Assembly (NCBI GenBank): GCA_951812925.1 | Contig: OX638371.1 | Location: 112,305,124 to 112,369,123, forward strand | Reading direction: 5' to 3' | Source of the DNA: Calliopum simillimum | Taxonomy: Eukaryota > Arthropoda > Insecta > Diptera > Lauxaniidae | Length of the DNA stretch: 64,000 nucleotides | Shown here: positions 1-12,300 of the stretch, piece after piece | Layout: each line of letters begins with the position of its first letter | How positions within the stretch are numbered: position 1 is the stretch's first letter | Position numbers and translations under genes: made by a program | The notes under the pieces: model-generated | What the model saw: only the letters and a program-made list of their open reading frames with translations | Told to the model about the DNA's origin: nothing | Database searches by the model: none

Positions 1-1
1 T

Positions 2-49
2 TTGAGTGACTTCACGACTGACACCTCAGATGAGGAAGACGACGAGTAA
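2..49 (+). CDS. 3' end of an unidentified + strand gene (partial)
   Basis: An open frame enters from the left edge and ends at a TAA at 47-49. The last residues read LSDFTTDTSDEEDDE, an acidic Asp/Glu-rich C-terminus typical of many eukaryotic nuclear or cytosolic proteins. AT-rich non-coding sequence follows, with AATAAA-like motifs around 230 and 300 that would suit a 3' UTR. Too little remains to name the protein. The call rests on acidic codon bias ending in a stop at the edge and could be chance. Confidence 0.4.
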   Translation: MSDFTTDTSDEEDDE

Positions 50-420
50 CTGTCAGAATTATTTTCACTTATTTAACTAAAAAATTGAAGTTTTTTTACA
101 TCTACTATTATTTTGTGTGCAAGTGTCAGTAAAGATGAAGATTCATTAAATTAAGAGAATACACAACAAATTGTAAGAAATTAATTTACGGTTTAAAAAA
201 AAAAAAATGAATGCGTTTTTACTAGTTTTGTAATAAAAATAATTTTTATTATGTTAAATGTTTAATACAATTAATTATTGCTATTGACGACTTGAAAGTC
301 AATAAAAACTAATAGCTTATTTTATTTGTCACATTAACTTTTAAACTTGAAAACAATTTTAAAAGTTCAAAAGTATAAAAAAAACATTTTGCAAATTGTT
401 GTAAGCAGCATTTTCAGATT

Positions 421-564
421 TTAATTGGAAGCTGCCATTTTTTCACTTTCAATAAGGCTCTCGGTTAGTGTTTGTGGTTCCTTCTTTTGTTGAGTTTCTA
501 AATCACTTGGTTGAACGGCTTCGACTGAGCTTGAACTTTCTTCTACAATTGTTGTTTTAATCAC
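421..564 (-). CDS. Candidate terminal coding exon (47 codons), possibly of Sh3beta
   Basis: On the minus strand an acceptor (TTAG) at 566-565 opens a 48-codon frame starting VIKTTIVEESSSSVEAV and ending ESLIESEKMAASN with a TAA at 423-421. Composition is rich in Glu, Ser, Lys and Gln, like the acidic tail exons of Sh3beta 2 kb upstream. It starts in phase 0, the phase used at the exon 1/2, 2/3 and 4/5 junctions of Sh3beta, so it could be an alternative last exon of that gene. It could equally be the end of another minus-strand gene. No RNA evidence is visible. Confidence 0.4.
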   Translation of the reverse strand: MIKTTIVEESSSSVEAVQPSDLETQQKKEPQTLTESLIESEKMAASN

Positions 565-2371
565 CTAATATCATTAAAAACATTCAAACATGAAATTATT
601 TTATTTAAAAAAAAGGACGCACTGATTTACAAAATTTTTAGCTTATGGAAAAGTATGGATTTTGTTCCTCGCGATACCCTTTACATTTGTGGGCGGACGT
701 ATGCGGGCTTGGGGGCGAAAGTTGTATGTTTCCTTACTCTTATATAGAGAGTGAGGATTTCTAAAAATTATTGATTGTCTGCTTAAGTAACATTTGAACC
801 AAACCTTAGCCATCTGTGTTAAATCGTTTCAGTGATATGACTTTTTCTGTTACATAGTGGCACCGTCCATTTTACCGACCTGTTTCCTGCTACTCATTGA
901 TACTAATGCACACATACATACCAAACAAAATGATTTAATCATTAGTTCCCAGCTCGTGTGAATGGATGTACAATTTTTGAACCTTTTCATTGAAAAGAAC
1001 TGTCCAAACGGAATGTTTGAAAAAATTCTCAGGTGGGCAACCTGCTTTAGACACAAAGTTAGTGGTAACGGTCAAGCAACTATTTGAGCAATATCCCAAC
1101 ATTTCAGTGTGAGACCTCGAAATCTACTATAAAAAGAATAAGACGGAGTAACGTTAAAATAAAAAATTAGAAGAAAATTATGTAATCCGGCAAATGCCCA
1201 GAGGTGAGGTGAGGCATTGGGTTCTAATAAAAACGGATTTTTGAAAGAGAAAAATAAAATCCCTTTAACAATTCAAAATCTGTATACAGGGTGTTTTACA
1301 TAAGGTTACAAAGCTTCTGGGAGGTGATAGAGAAGGGGTCTAAAATGTACCCCTGAGGAGTTATAGGGCTAAAACTGATTTCGACTTGTTTTAGGAACAA
1401 AAATTTCTTGGGTCAACCTAGCGTTTTAGAGAACTTTTTTTATTGGAAACTAATTGTATGAAATTTCTAAGAGTGTATTTGGTTTAGAGGATTCAGAAGG
1501 ATATAGCCATCGGAAGATCGAGATTAGCTTTATGAAAACCAGTATAAATTCCGAATCCCTTAATCCTTTCAATAATTTTGGTGTCTTATGAAAGGTATTT
1601 TGGAATTGTCTACAAAATTGGTGCACAAAAGTTTTGAATCTGTATGTTCCATAATCTGGCTGTTTCTGCAACAGAAGTTTTTTCAGTTTTTTTTTTTTTT
1701 TCACCCAAGAGTTTGTTTTTTTCGTGTTTTCTACGCTTTTCATGACTTTTTACATCTTAGTGGAAAAAAAATTTTTCACCCAAAGATCCTCCCGTGGATG
1801 TCGGAAGCAAAAATTAAAAAAAAAATTTCTGAAAATATTTTTCAGACATGGATGAGATTTGGTATATGTATTAAGTGTATCGGGACAAATAATGTCCAAG
1901 GAAAAAATGGGCGGTGCCACGCCCTTAAAAAAATGTCATATCTCTGCAACTATTCCGGAAACTGGTAGCATTTTATAAAAAACGAAAAAAATTGTATTCT
2001 CCGTCTTCAATAAAACCATTATTCTTACGTCAAGAAGCTCGGTGATACATCATTTTAAAAATTTACAAAAATTATTATAAATCAGTGCAAATAAATAAAT
2101 TCTAAAATATTTTTAACTCGACACTCCATTACCATTTATTAAAATAAAGCGATTATTTTTATTTACAAGAAATGTGGACCTGGTGTTTCGGTTTACTTAA
2201 AAATTGTGAACTACATATGCAAAGATACATAATTTACATATTGCGATGTATGTATGATAAATTAGTCTTAAAAGTGTATAGTATTTAAGCGTTTGAGTGT
2301 GTGTGCTGATGGCAGTCAAATATCCAATCACCTAAAGTTTTGAATTTATACACTATTTTCAACTTTTTTTT
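565..2371. repeat. Dispersed-repeat debris
   Basis: No credible gene. Around 655-1060 and 1880-1960 the DNA belongs to a GC-richer family with phrases such as GGGCGGTGCCACGCCC followed by ATATCTCTGCAAC, recurring near 5990-6050, 12500-13550 and 63900. At about 1497-1530 the phrase ATAGCCATCGGAAGATCG matches the arms of the fold-back element at 8293-10590 and element 37314-39326. The open frames here carry no codon bias and read poly-T tracts. Confidence 0.6.
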
Positions 2372-2414
2372 TTAGATTTTCACTATAGGAATATCGTGTT
2401 TCTGTATTAGAATT

Positions 2415-3389
2415 TTACTCTTGTTCTTTACCATCTGCCGAAGCGTCCACTTGATCTTCGTCTTCTTTCTTGGTCTTTGATTTCTCTGATGACTCGCCTT
2501 CTGTGTTTTGCTCTTCGGCCTCATTTTCATTCTTAGTTTCCAATTCATTTTCGGTCTCTTCTTTTCGATCTTCTGGATTTTCAAGGACCTTAGCACTACC
2601 ATCTTCTTTCTTTTCTTCGTTTGTAGCGGCATCTTCTGATTTGTCATTTTCACTATCTAAAGCGGTCTTATTTTCTTCTACATCAGTTTTCTCACCTTTT
2701 TCTTCTACATCAGTTTTCTCACTTTTTTCTACAACTACTTCTACGGGCTCAGTTTTTTCATCACTAGCATCTTCGTTGATAATTTGTGATTCTTTATTTC
2801 CATCGTCTATTGCTGTATCTTCTGTTTTATCATTTTCAGTATCTAAATCGGGCTTATTTTCTTTTTCATCATTTTTCTCACTATTTTCTTCAACATCTCT
2901 TCCTGTGGTTATTTCTTCTGTTTTCTCTTCTTGTTTGCTTTCAACAATTTCCGATTTGATATCTGATTTATCCTTTTTATCTGATACTTCTGCATTTTCA
3001 TCTTTACTTTCCGTTTCTTTTTCTTCCGCATCGATATTTTTTTCTGATATATCATTGTGATCCGATTTTGTTTCGTTTACTTCACTATCCTTATTTGCAT
3101 CGGTTTTATTATTTATTTCATCCACATTTTCTGATGTAGTCTTTTCCTCCGACTTTGATTCAACTACCTTTTCAGTATTCGCCGCATCTGTTAAAGTTTC
3201 ACTATTTGTCTCCGTACCAGTTTTATCTGCACCGTCATTCCCTTTATCTTCATTTGTTTGCTTCGGATTTTCATTTGATTTAGTTTCATCGCTTTTTTCA
3301 GTATCATCTTCTTTTTTGGAATCTGCTTCTACATTCTCTAGCTCATCCTTGACAGCTGGCGTCTCTTCAGCTACTTCCGTATCAGTTTT
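2415..3389 (-). CDS. Sh3beta: Sh3beta long-form last exon, acidic repeat tail
   Basis: The acceptor CTTAG ends at 3390 and a 324-codon frame runs to TAA at 2417-2415. It is almost wholly Glu, Lys, Asp, Ser, Thr and Asn, with imperfect internal repeats such as EKTDVEEKGEKTDVEENKT. No globular domain is visible; a disordered, highly charged tail is expected. The opposite strand also stays open (2470-3060, Ser/Phe-rich) as a shadow of this biased composition. The short direct repeats suggest the tail length may vary between alleles. Confidence 0.75.
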   Translation of the reverse strand, partial: KTDTEVAEETPAVKDELENVEADSKKEDDTEKSDETKSNENPKQTNEDKGNDGADKTGTETNSETLTDAANTEKVVESKSEEKTTSENVDEINNKTDANKDSEVNETKSDHNDISEKNIDAEEKETESKDENAEVSDKKDKSDIKSEIVESKQEEKTEEITTGRDVEENSEKNDEKENKPDLDTENDKTEDTAIDDGNKESQIINEDASDEKTEPVEVVVEKSEKTDVEEKGEKTDVEENKTALDSENDKSEDAATNEEKKEDGSAKVLENPEDRKEETENELETKNENEAEEQNTEGESSEKSKTKKEDEDQVDASADGKEQE

Positions 3390-6300
3390 CTAAGGTTCGT
3401 ACGCATGCATGTGTGATATAAAATTTTGTGCATAATTGTGGTTGGTTATGATTGATCAGGATTTGCATGAAAAATTAAATTTACTGTATTAAAAAATGTC
3501 TAAATTGGAAAGAAACCAAACAATACTTCATGTACACAATTTTTACATTGACTTGAAAAGTTTGTTATCTCAAAAAAAGTGCCTACACTAATTACAAAAA
3601 CAAAATATTTAGTAACGAGCAAATGTTATGCCTCAATTATGATTTACGGCTCAACTTACTAAAATGATTTAAAAATACAGGATTTCCACTCCAAGTTGAA
3701 CCTTTTCCACACCAAATGAATATTATTTCAATTCAAAATTTAAACTTTTGGGAAAGCTCTTTTTTTTGCAAAGTTTAATTTGGGTTGGAAAAACTTTATT
3801 TTGACTTTGAAAAAGTTCATTATAATTTGGAAATAGTTTTGTTTGATTTAGAAAAAGCTAATTTTGATTTGGAAAAAGTTAATTTTGATTTGGAAAAAGT
3901 TAATTTTGTTTTGGAAAAAGTTAATTTTGATTTAGAAAAAGTTTATTTTGATTTAGAAAAAGTTAAAACTAATTTGGAAAAAGTTTACTTTGATTTGGAA
4001 CAAGTAAATTTTGATTTGGAGAAAGTTTGTTTTGATTTGGACAAGTTTAAATTGAATTGTAAAAAGCTCAATTTGTTGTAGAAAATGTTCACCTTGGAGT
4101 GGAAATACTGCATAAGGCCCCAATTTAAGAGACAATATGTTCTCAACAAATCATAAAATTTGTGCCCACAAAGTGTTTTTAGCCTTCTTCTGGGTGCGTT
4201 CAATGTAATAGCAACATGCAATAATTCATGCAATAATATTAAAAAAAAAAATTAAGTAATTTGACTTTTAATCTTGAGTTTATACAAAATTCTATCATCT
4301 CAAGTTATAATACGAACGAAACCTTTGTCAAAACTAACCTCTTCTTGGGTCGCGCTGTCGTCATTGTCCTTCTTTTCTTCAGATTCTTTGTCTTTACCTT
4401 CTTCAGAACCTTCTGATATTTACGAAGAATTAATTTTAAAATACGACGCATGAAATCAGGTAACATTGAAGATGATAATTACCTTCTCCTTTTTCTTCAT
4501 TTGTTTTATCGTTTCCACCTGTCGATTCAACATCGCCATCCTTGGCATCAACTTTTTTGTCGGTATCTTCTCCACTCTTGAAAATTATGGATTGAAATGA
4601 TGAATAAGTGCGAATTATAAACAATTTTAATGCAACACATATTGGCCGAAGAGCACAGCTTAAGCGAAAAGATGCAAAAACTAAATAATAGCAACAGCAG
4701 AGCAACGCAGAGCCTAGCGAGAATAGGAAACTTTTGCTTCTATGCATAATCGCCCCGAACATGAGCAAGAGCAAGTTCAAAATAAACATTTTTTCGCAGA
4801 AATTCTTCCTATGAAATCCCACGCATTTACTTGCGATTTTAAATTAGCAGTGTTTATTGCACAAAATCTACTTAGTACAAATTTTTGTTATTGTGTTAAA
4901 TTTCATTTTCAGTTAAGTTTTTTTTATTAAAAATTTATTTATGTATTTACTTTCTTATTTTTTCAAAACATTTTTGATATACTTAAAAAAAAATTAAATA
5001 TTATTCAAAATAATACGATGTCTTTTATAAGATAGTTTCGTGTTAGGTAAAAAAAAAATAAATAAATAAATATTTCAAATAAATTTTGAATTGTCTTTTT
5101 GCATAACGTTAAAAACGTATTAAGTTTCTAAAATAAAATAAAAAATGTTAATTTTAAATAATAATGAAATAAAGTCAACAGCATTAGAGAGTGAATGTGT
5201 GTGTGTGAGTTGTGAAGCACTAAGATATTCATTAAATTTTTTTTTTATATTTTTTATTTTGTTAGTTTAGTCATTCGTTCAAACCTCCTCTTTCTTCGCA
5301 TCGTCAGTGACCGGTTCACCATCAGCTCCTTTTTTTTCTCCTTCTTTTTTCTCTTCGTTTTCCTTATTTTCACCTCCATCATCAGCAGCATCTGCATCAC
5401 CCTTCTTTTCTTCATTCGCTGCCTCGCCATTCTCTTGCTTCAACTCGATTTGAGCGGAAGATACCGAAGTTGTATCGGCAGGTGCCAGCTTTAAGAACTG
5501 CTCCAATGTGTCAATTTCATTGGCTAAATCGAAGGCATCATAATCGCCGCAATAATCCTCTTCATTAAAGATTTGTGGTGGCAGTGGGTGTCTTGGTTCC
5601 GGATCGCTTACAGTAGCTCCATTACCGGTAGACTTTGTTTGCATTAATTCCTTTTCGCCTTCTTTTCCAGGTTCAGTGATGTCAATGAGATCGTATTTAA
5701 AATTCTTGCTATCCAGAATCATAAGAACGCGCTGTTGACGTTTCTTTACCTAGAAAATATAAAACGTTTCGATGTGAAAATTAAGCTAAACACACTATGT
5801 GAAATAAGCAGAGTTGACTGTTATCAATTATATTCCAATTTCAGTAGATTTGATTACATTCTACAGAAGGAACATAATTTAAAAACGATTCTAACGAACC
5901 ATTAATGATAACGTGTGTTTGAACCAGAAATGGATGGAAGTATACTTGCCACAAGGTAAAAATCTCATACATCTACGTTAAACGGTTACAGAGATACAAC
6001 AAATTTTGTTTTTTTGGATTTTTGGCGCCGCCCAATTTTTTAGTAGATAATATTTTTCGTTTTGCGTCAATTAGTCTACTTTTATGGACTATTAGAATTC
6101 AAACTCAAGCTACATAGAGTTAGCTTAATATGGAAAAGGCGTATCTCAATTTTTTTCGAAATTGACTTTTTTGCATATTCTGGTTGGCCACTCTCTAATA
6201 CACCTCCCTACAAAAATTAGGCATGATAATATCAAAAATAGCTAAGTTATAGTCAATTTTAAAAAAGACTTAACACATAACAAAAATTTCTTGAAAGAAA

Positions 6301-9300
6301 AAAGCTATAACTCACAATATGTAGCGTTTAAATAGTGTAAAAATCACTAAGAAATTATTCTGGTAATTAAGCTGAAAACTTGGCAGTGAGTGAATCTCAA
6401 ATATGAGAAGTTTTTTATGCTATACACGAAGGTTTCTGAAGGTCATCCAAAGGTTTTCTGGTCAGAACGAAGAACATCTGGGTATGCTAGAGGAAAAACA
6501 TCTATGGTAGACTATCAATGAACCTTATTTGATAGTGTTCTAAGATACCCGAAGGTTGTCGAAAGCCAACCTATGGCTTGATAGTCCAAACGAAGAATAT
6601 TTCGTTATACTAGAGGGAAAATATTATTGGCGGACTATCAAAAAGGTTTAACTGGTAGTTTTTTGGGACATCCGAAGGTTCCAGAAGTTGACCCGAAGGC
6701 TTCCAAATCAAAACAAAGAATTCCTAGGTATACTAGAAGGAAAGCATCTATGGCGGACTATCAAAAAGCCTTAATTGATAGTTTTTTAAGGCATCCGAAG
6801 GTTCCCGAAAGTCACCCGAATGCTTCATAGTCAATACGAAGAATATCAAGATATACTGATGGGAAAACATTAATAGCATCTATGAGTTTAGTTACTGTGG
6901 GTACTTTATTATCATAAACTTTACTTGATGTACACTTTAATGTTTTAAATTATTGTTAGCTGCTGATTGTCACCACTTTTATGATAATCTACCATACAAA
7001 ACATAAACATTTTCTTTCAAATTTTTATCCAATCCAATTAACTTTCTTTGTAAAGGTTTTCCTTTTCATTTTATATTGAATAACTTTAATTTTATTCATA
7101 ATTTTTGATTTATTGTAAAAAGCCCTAACTCACTTTTTTTTAAAAAAAAATTTTAAAATGAAAAGACCTAAACACAAAACTACCCAAAAAACAAAATAAA
7201 TAAAAAATCCTAGAATGAAAATTGTTGATAATTTTTGTTGTAAATTGCATTTAAAGTTTTTTTAAATGTTTGGCGTACCAAATTTTATTCAGTTTTTTCC
7301 TTCTCCTGTAAAGTATTGAAAATGTGAGTTACGCCTTTTCCATATACATACATATAGAATACAAACTTTAAGTATCCTCTTCAAACTGGCTGTAGCTTTA
7401 TTGAAGCCCATTTTACTTTTTGGTGAAATATTAACCATAAACCAACCTTCTAACCTTTAGGAAGCTGAAGCTTTCCCATAATGCGATACTTAGGCATACA
7501 TATATTTAGACGTCGCTAATTTCAACATATTTCATACATTAATTTTTTTTTTCTTGGCTGTAGCCTGAATGATTTAAATAACCACTATCTATATACATAT
7601 GTTTAGTTTTAATTGCCAAGACACGACGAAAAGTTTAAAAGAAAACTTTGCCCAGCCGCAATCGTTTTTAGATTAATTTGGTTGTTTTTTTTTTTTTTTC
7701 AATAAAAATGACATGTTTTTCGCGTAAAAAAATTCATGCTTATTCATTTGAGCATTTTCCATTTTAAACATTCTTTTAATTATTCAACAACCCGCACATG
7801 AAACTTTGCAAGCCGAAATAATAATAATAATAAAGAAAGCAATTTTGCAATAATGTACATGCCAATAAAAAAACATTCCAAAAATTATTTTAAACAGTAT
7901 TAAATATTAAAGCAGTTGGCTTTCGCGCAACTATTTAATATGGAAGAAATCCATTAAAAAGGAGTGTATGTATATGTTTCGAAAGTTTCTCAATTCATCA
8001 AATGAAATTTAATTTATCTAACATTAAGATAAAATTTTAATTAGGAGTGAAAAACTTTTTAAGACTGATTAATTAGTAGGTACATATACAATTATAAATG
8101 TTTCAATTTCAATTCATGCATGTTTATTTTTACAGATAACAGCAAGCGAAACAAATATATGACATCATAATATGGGGTACAGCAGTTTCTTAGTTTGGTG
8201 ACACATAGCATTAAACAGGTGTGTGATAAAGACTTTGGAAGAAAACAAATAAACAATACATTCAATTTAATAAAGAACGAATCTGTTGATTGCATAGGCC
8301 GGGTCAATTTGTTCGGGAGGCAAAAAATTGGCAAAGAGTATAACAACAAAAAAATCTATGGAAAATTCTAAAAAACTTTGCCCAAGAAACCATGGGTCTA
8401 AAATCAATATCGAGCCGCCGTAAATTGCGTTGAAGTTTTGTATGTAGTACTTTAAAATACAATAAGAAAATTCAAATTTTTTTTTACTTGTTTCGTATAA
8501 AATTATTCAAAGTATTTGAATTTTTTGTTTTTTTTTATTGAATTTTAAAGTACTATATGAATGGGTTTTTTTGAAAGTGAGATATTAAAGGGTTTGCGTA
8601 CGACTCAATTTAAAAATATTGGCAAGCGTTATGAAACCGGTGTTAAGTGTTTACAACTTTAAATTAATCAAATTTTGTTATGCTGTAAAAATTTTTACAA
8701 GTGTAATAGAAAATAGTTGAGTTTTTTTGGTCTGAATTGACTTATTCCACTTTCATTCACAATAAATTTATAAATTTGTTATACTTTTGTATGACTTATT
8801 CCATTTTTACTCACAAAATATTTTGTAAATTAAAGCAAAGGAAAATTAAAACTTAGAAAAATTTTACTTTAAAAACTGTTGTTGTTTCTTTTCTTTTCTT
8901 TTTGCTCAAGTAGGGCTCTGAAAACTAGATACAACAACAACAAAAACAAAAAGTTCTTGCCGGATCTACTTTCGGAGATATAGCCATCGGAAGATCGAGA
9001 TATATCTTTTATAAAAATTATTATAAGTTGGGAACCCCTGAAAAGATTTTAAAAATATTAGTGTCATACAAAAGATATGTTAACTTGCTACAAAATCAAC
9101 CTACAAAAAATTTTAATCCGAGTCGTGGTTTTAGAGATATAGCAGATTTTCAGGAATTTTGACCATTGTTTTTGTTTTAAACCACTATTTTTCCAAAAAT
9201 TGTATCATTAATGCATAGTTTTAGTAACATATTATAAAAGCCCAATTTAATTGCTTTCATTTGACATGTAATTTGTACCTAATTTCCTGCATTATCATAT

Positions 9301-12300
9301 TTTTTTAAAGGAAAACAAAAAAGTGAACCAGAGAAATTTTCATGAAATTTAGGAAAACATTGCAAGAACAACAATAATACCAACTACAAAAATAACAATA
9401 ATAGCAATAAAAACAACAATAACGATGTTTTTAGATAGTTTTCGATTAATTCCGATCCCTTTAGACTCTTCCGATGTTTTCCAATAGCTTACTTTTTTGT
9501 TTTCCTATAAAAAAAAATACGTATTGCAAGAAATCAAGTACAAATTGCATGTCAAATGAAAGGTAATAAATTGAGCTTTTATAACATGTTACTAAAACTA
9601 TGCATTAATGATACAATTTTTGGAAAAATAGTGCTTTAAAAAAAAAAATGGTCAAAATTTCTGAAAATTTGCAATATCTCTAAAACCACGACTCGGATTA
9701 AAATTTTTTGTAAACCAATTTTGTAGCAAATTGACATATCTTTCGTATGATTTTAATATTATTAAAATCCTTTCAGGGGTTCCCAACTTATAATAATTTT
9801 TACAAGAAATATATCTCGATCTTCTGATGGCTATATCTTCGAAAGTAGGTCCGACAAGAACTTTTTGTTTTTGTTGTTGTTGTAACTAGTTTTCAGAGCC
9901 TTACTTGAGCAAAAAGAAAAGAAACAACAACAGTTTTTAAAGTAAAATTTTTCTAAGTTTTAATTTTCCTTTGCTTTAATTTACAAAATATTTTGTGAGT
10001 AAAAATGGAATCAGTCATACAAAAGTATAACAATTTTTTAAATTTATTATAAATGAAAGTGGAATAAGTCCATTCAGACCAAAAAAACTCAACTATTTTC
10101 TATTACACTTGTAAAAATTTTTACAGCATAACAAAATTTGATTAATTTACAGTGGTAAACACTTAACACCGGTTTACTAACGCTTGCCAATATTTTTGAA
10201 TTGATTTAAAAGCAAAATCTTCTGCATAGCAGTAGATGAAAAAATGGACTTATTCCACTTTCAAAAAAATCATTTTTGTAAAAATGTTTTTCATGAAAAG
10301 TTCTTTTGAGTAATTTTTGATGAAATCGTGGTCTAACAAGTCTGTAATTTTTAATATAAAAAGAGGAAATATATAGCTAGCGATAACTACCATAAACTCA
10401 ATTTTTCCGGAATTGGACTTATTCCACTTTCAAATAAACCCATTCATATACAAAACTTCAACGCAATTTTCGGCGGCTCGATATTGATTTTTTTCCCATG
10501 GTGTCTTGGGCAAAGTTTCATAGAATTTTTCGTAGATTGTTTTGTTGCTATACTCTTTGCCGCAAAAAAATTTGACCCTAATGGCCTAATGTATAGTGTC
10601 AACCAGAGACATAGAGATTAAGAGTTTCTTTATTAGGCCTTTCGATACACAAATTCCTTACAGACTACCAAAAAAAAAATTATAGAATAAATCGATCACA
10701 AGGCAAAGCAACATGTGTTCTATGTATACTATTAAAACATATTTATACTGTTATTCTTTGTACTCAAAAATCGACTCAATCAGTTTTAGCTCGATACACG
10801 ATACACCATTAAAATAGGACTGGCGGTCATTTTCGGCAAAAAAAAATTTGGTCGGCCGGATTTTTCCCGAATGGCTATGAAATTTAGCATCGATTAATAT
10901 AAGACTGATCAAAATCCGGGATGACGGCAAAACATTACGAAAATTTAATAATTCAAAAATCATTTAAAAATATTTATGCCAGGCTATAACCACGCTGACC
11001 AAGCTTTTCTTATTCGTCTTAGTGTAAATTACCATTTTTCATTAAAAATTTCAGAATCCGCGATGACGGCACTTTTAGTATTGCCGGCTCCCGGACTATA
11101 ATAAGTAAAAGAAAATACACAAAAATAGACACCGGCACGCTTTAGGTGATACAAACCGATTTTGGATCCAGCTTTTCGCTCTATCTAATCGAAAAGTCCT
11201 TTTTGAAAAATTTGGTCATTGAGCAGTGAGAATCGGTGATATGTCATTTTAAGAACGGTCAATCCCAGCGCAAAATTGCTTAATTTGTTAATTGGAGTCA
11301 CCATCAATGGAACAGAATATGACTTGAGACATTGTTGATGAAAATCGGGGTTCAAAAAAGGGTAAAAGTGCGTCAAACAATATTTTTTATCTGCCTGACG
11401 AATAATTTATTGTCCATAAAATCAAGTCAACCCTAAATTAATGCTTCAAAAGCAGGTCAATGAATTACAGCAAGAGCTGGGCAAGTTGTGTAGTGCGGAA
11501 ACTGTTCGAAACAAGCCCCATAGCACATAAATAAGCAAAAAACGAGCACAATCTACTAATCTACGTGTCGGAGTAAATTTTTGTAGATTTTCTTTTACTT
11601 ATTACTAGCTATTACCCGGTGAGCGTTGCATCACCTTTGTCCCACCGCACACTGCGTTGGCCCATAGACAAAAATCAAAATTTTTTGTAACTCAAAACCT
11701 AACAATATTGATATCAATCGACAGGTAATTGTATCGATAAAATAAAACCAAAATATTTAGGGGAAAAACTCAGTTTTGGCTATTCTGTGACACTTTAAAG
11801 TTGAGATATTTTTCAAAAAAAATCATGTTTTCTTCAACTCGTTTTGGGTTCTCTTAAACAAATAATTATCAAAAATTTGTGTTTTGATAAAACTAAACGA
11901 AGTAAATTTTTTTATTATAAATAATATTTAGGTAAATAAATAAAATTAAAAAATTTTTTAAAATATATAATTTAGTATATATTGTAGTGGTTTTAATATA
12001 TGATATTATCAAACGAAAAACTTCAGAAATTGACAAATTTCGATGAAAAAAAAAAACAAATCTTATAAAAATAAGTGCCTTTTTTTTAGTCTTCCAGTAC
12101 GGATTCTATATAATCAGGAACTGCAAATAACTTTTCCTACTTCGTCCTACAAATATTATTTTTTTGTTTTTTAAAATGCTTAAAATGAAAAATTTACATG
12201 AAATATAAAATTTATGTTGAAAATTTTTTTTTTGTTTTTATTAACACAAATGGTTTCAAAACTACATAAAACATTATTTCTACTACGTATATTACAAAAA

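Noticed and set aside
1588..1968. 126-codon + strand frame
   Set aside because: Reads poly-T as Phe and crosses two dispersed-repeat fragments; composition is not coding-like.
2470..3060. Long + strand frame, Ser/Phe-rich, 196 codons
   Set aside because: It is the complement of the acidic Sh3beta exon; GAA/GAT-rich sense sequence gives TTC/TCA-rich antisense without stops.
3785..4081. 98-codon + strand protein with NFDLEKV repeats
   Set aside because: Made entirely of a 21-bp minisatellite in an intron; no splice or conservation support.
6627..6830. 67-codon frame with two MADYQK repeats
   Set aside because: Open only because the 123-bp array unit is a multiple of three; neighbouring units have stops.
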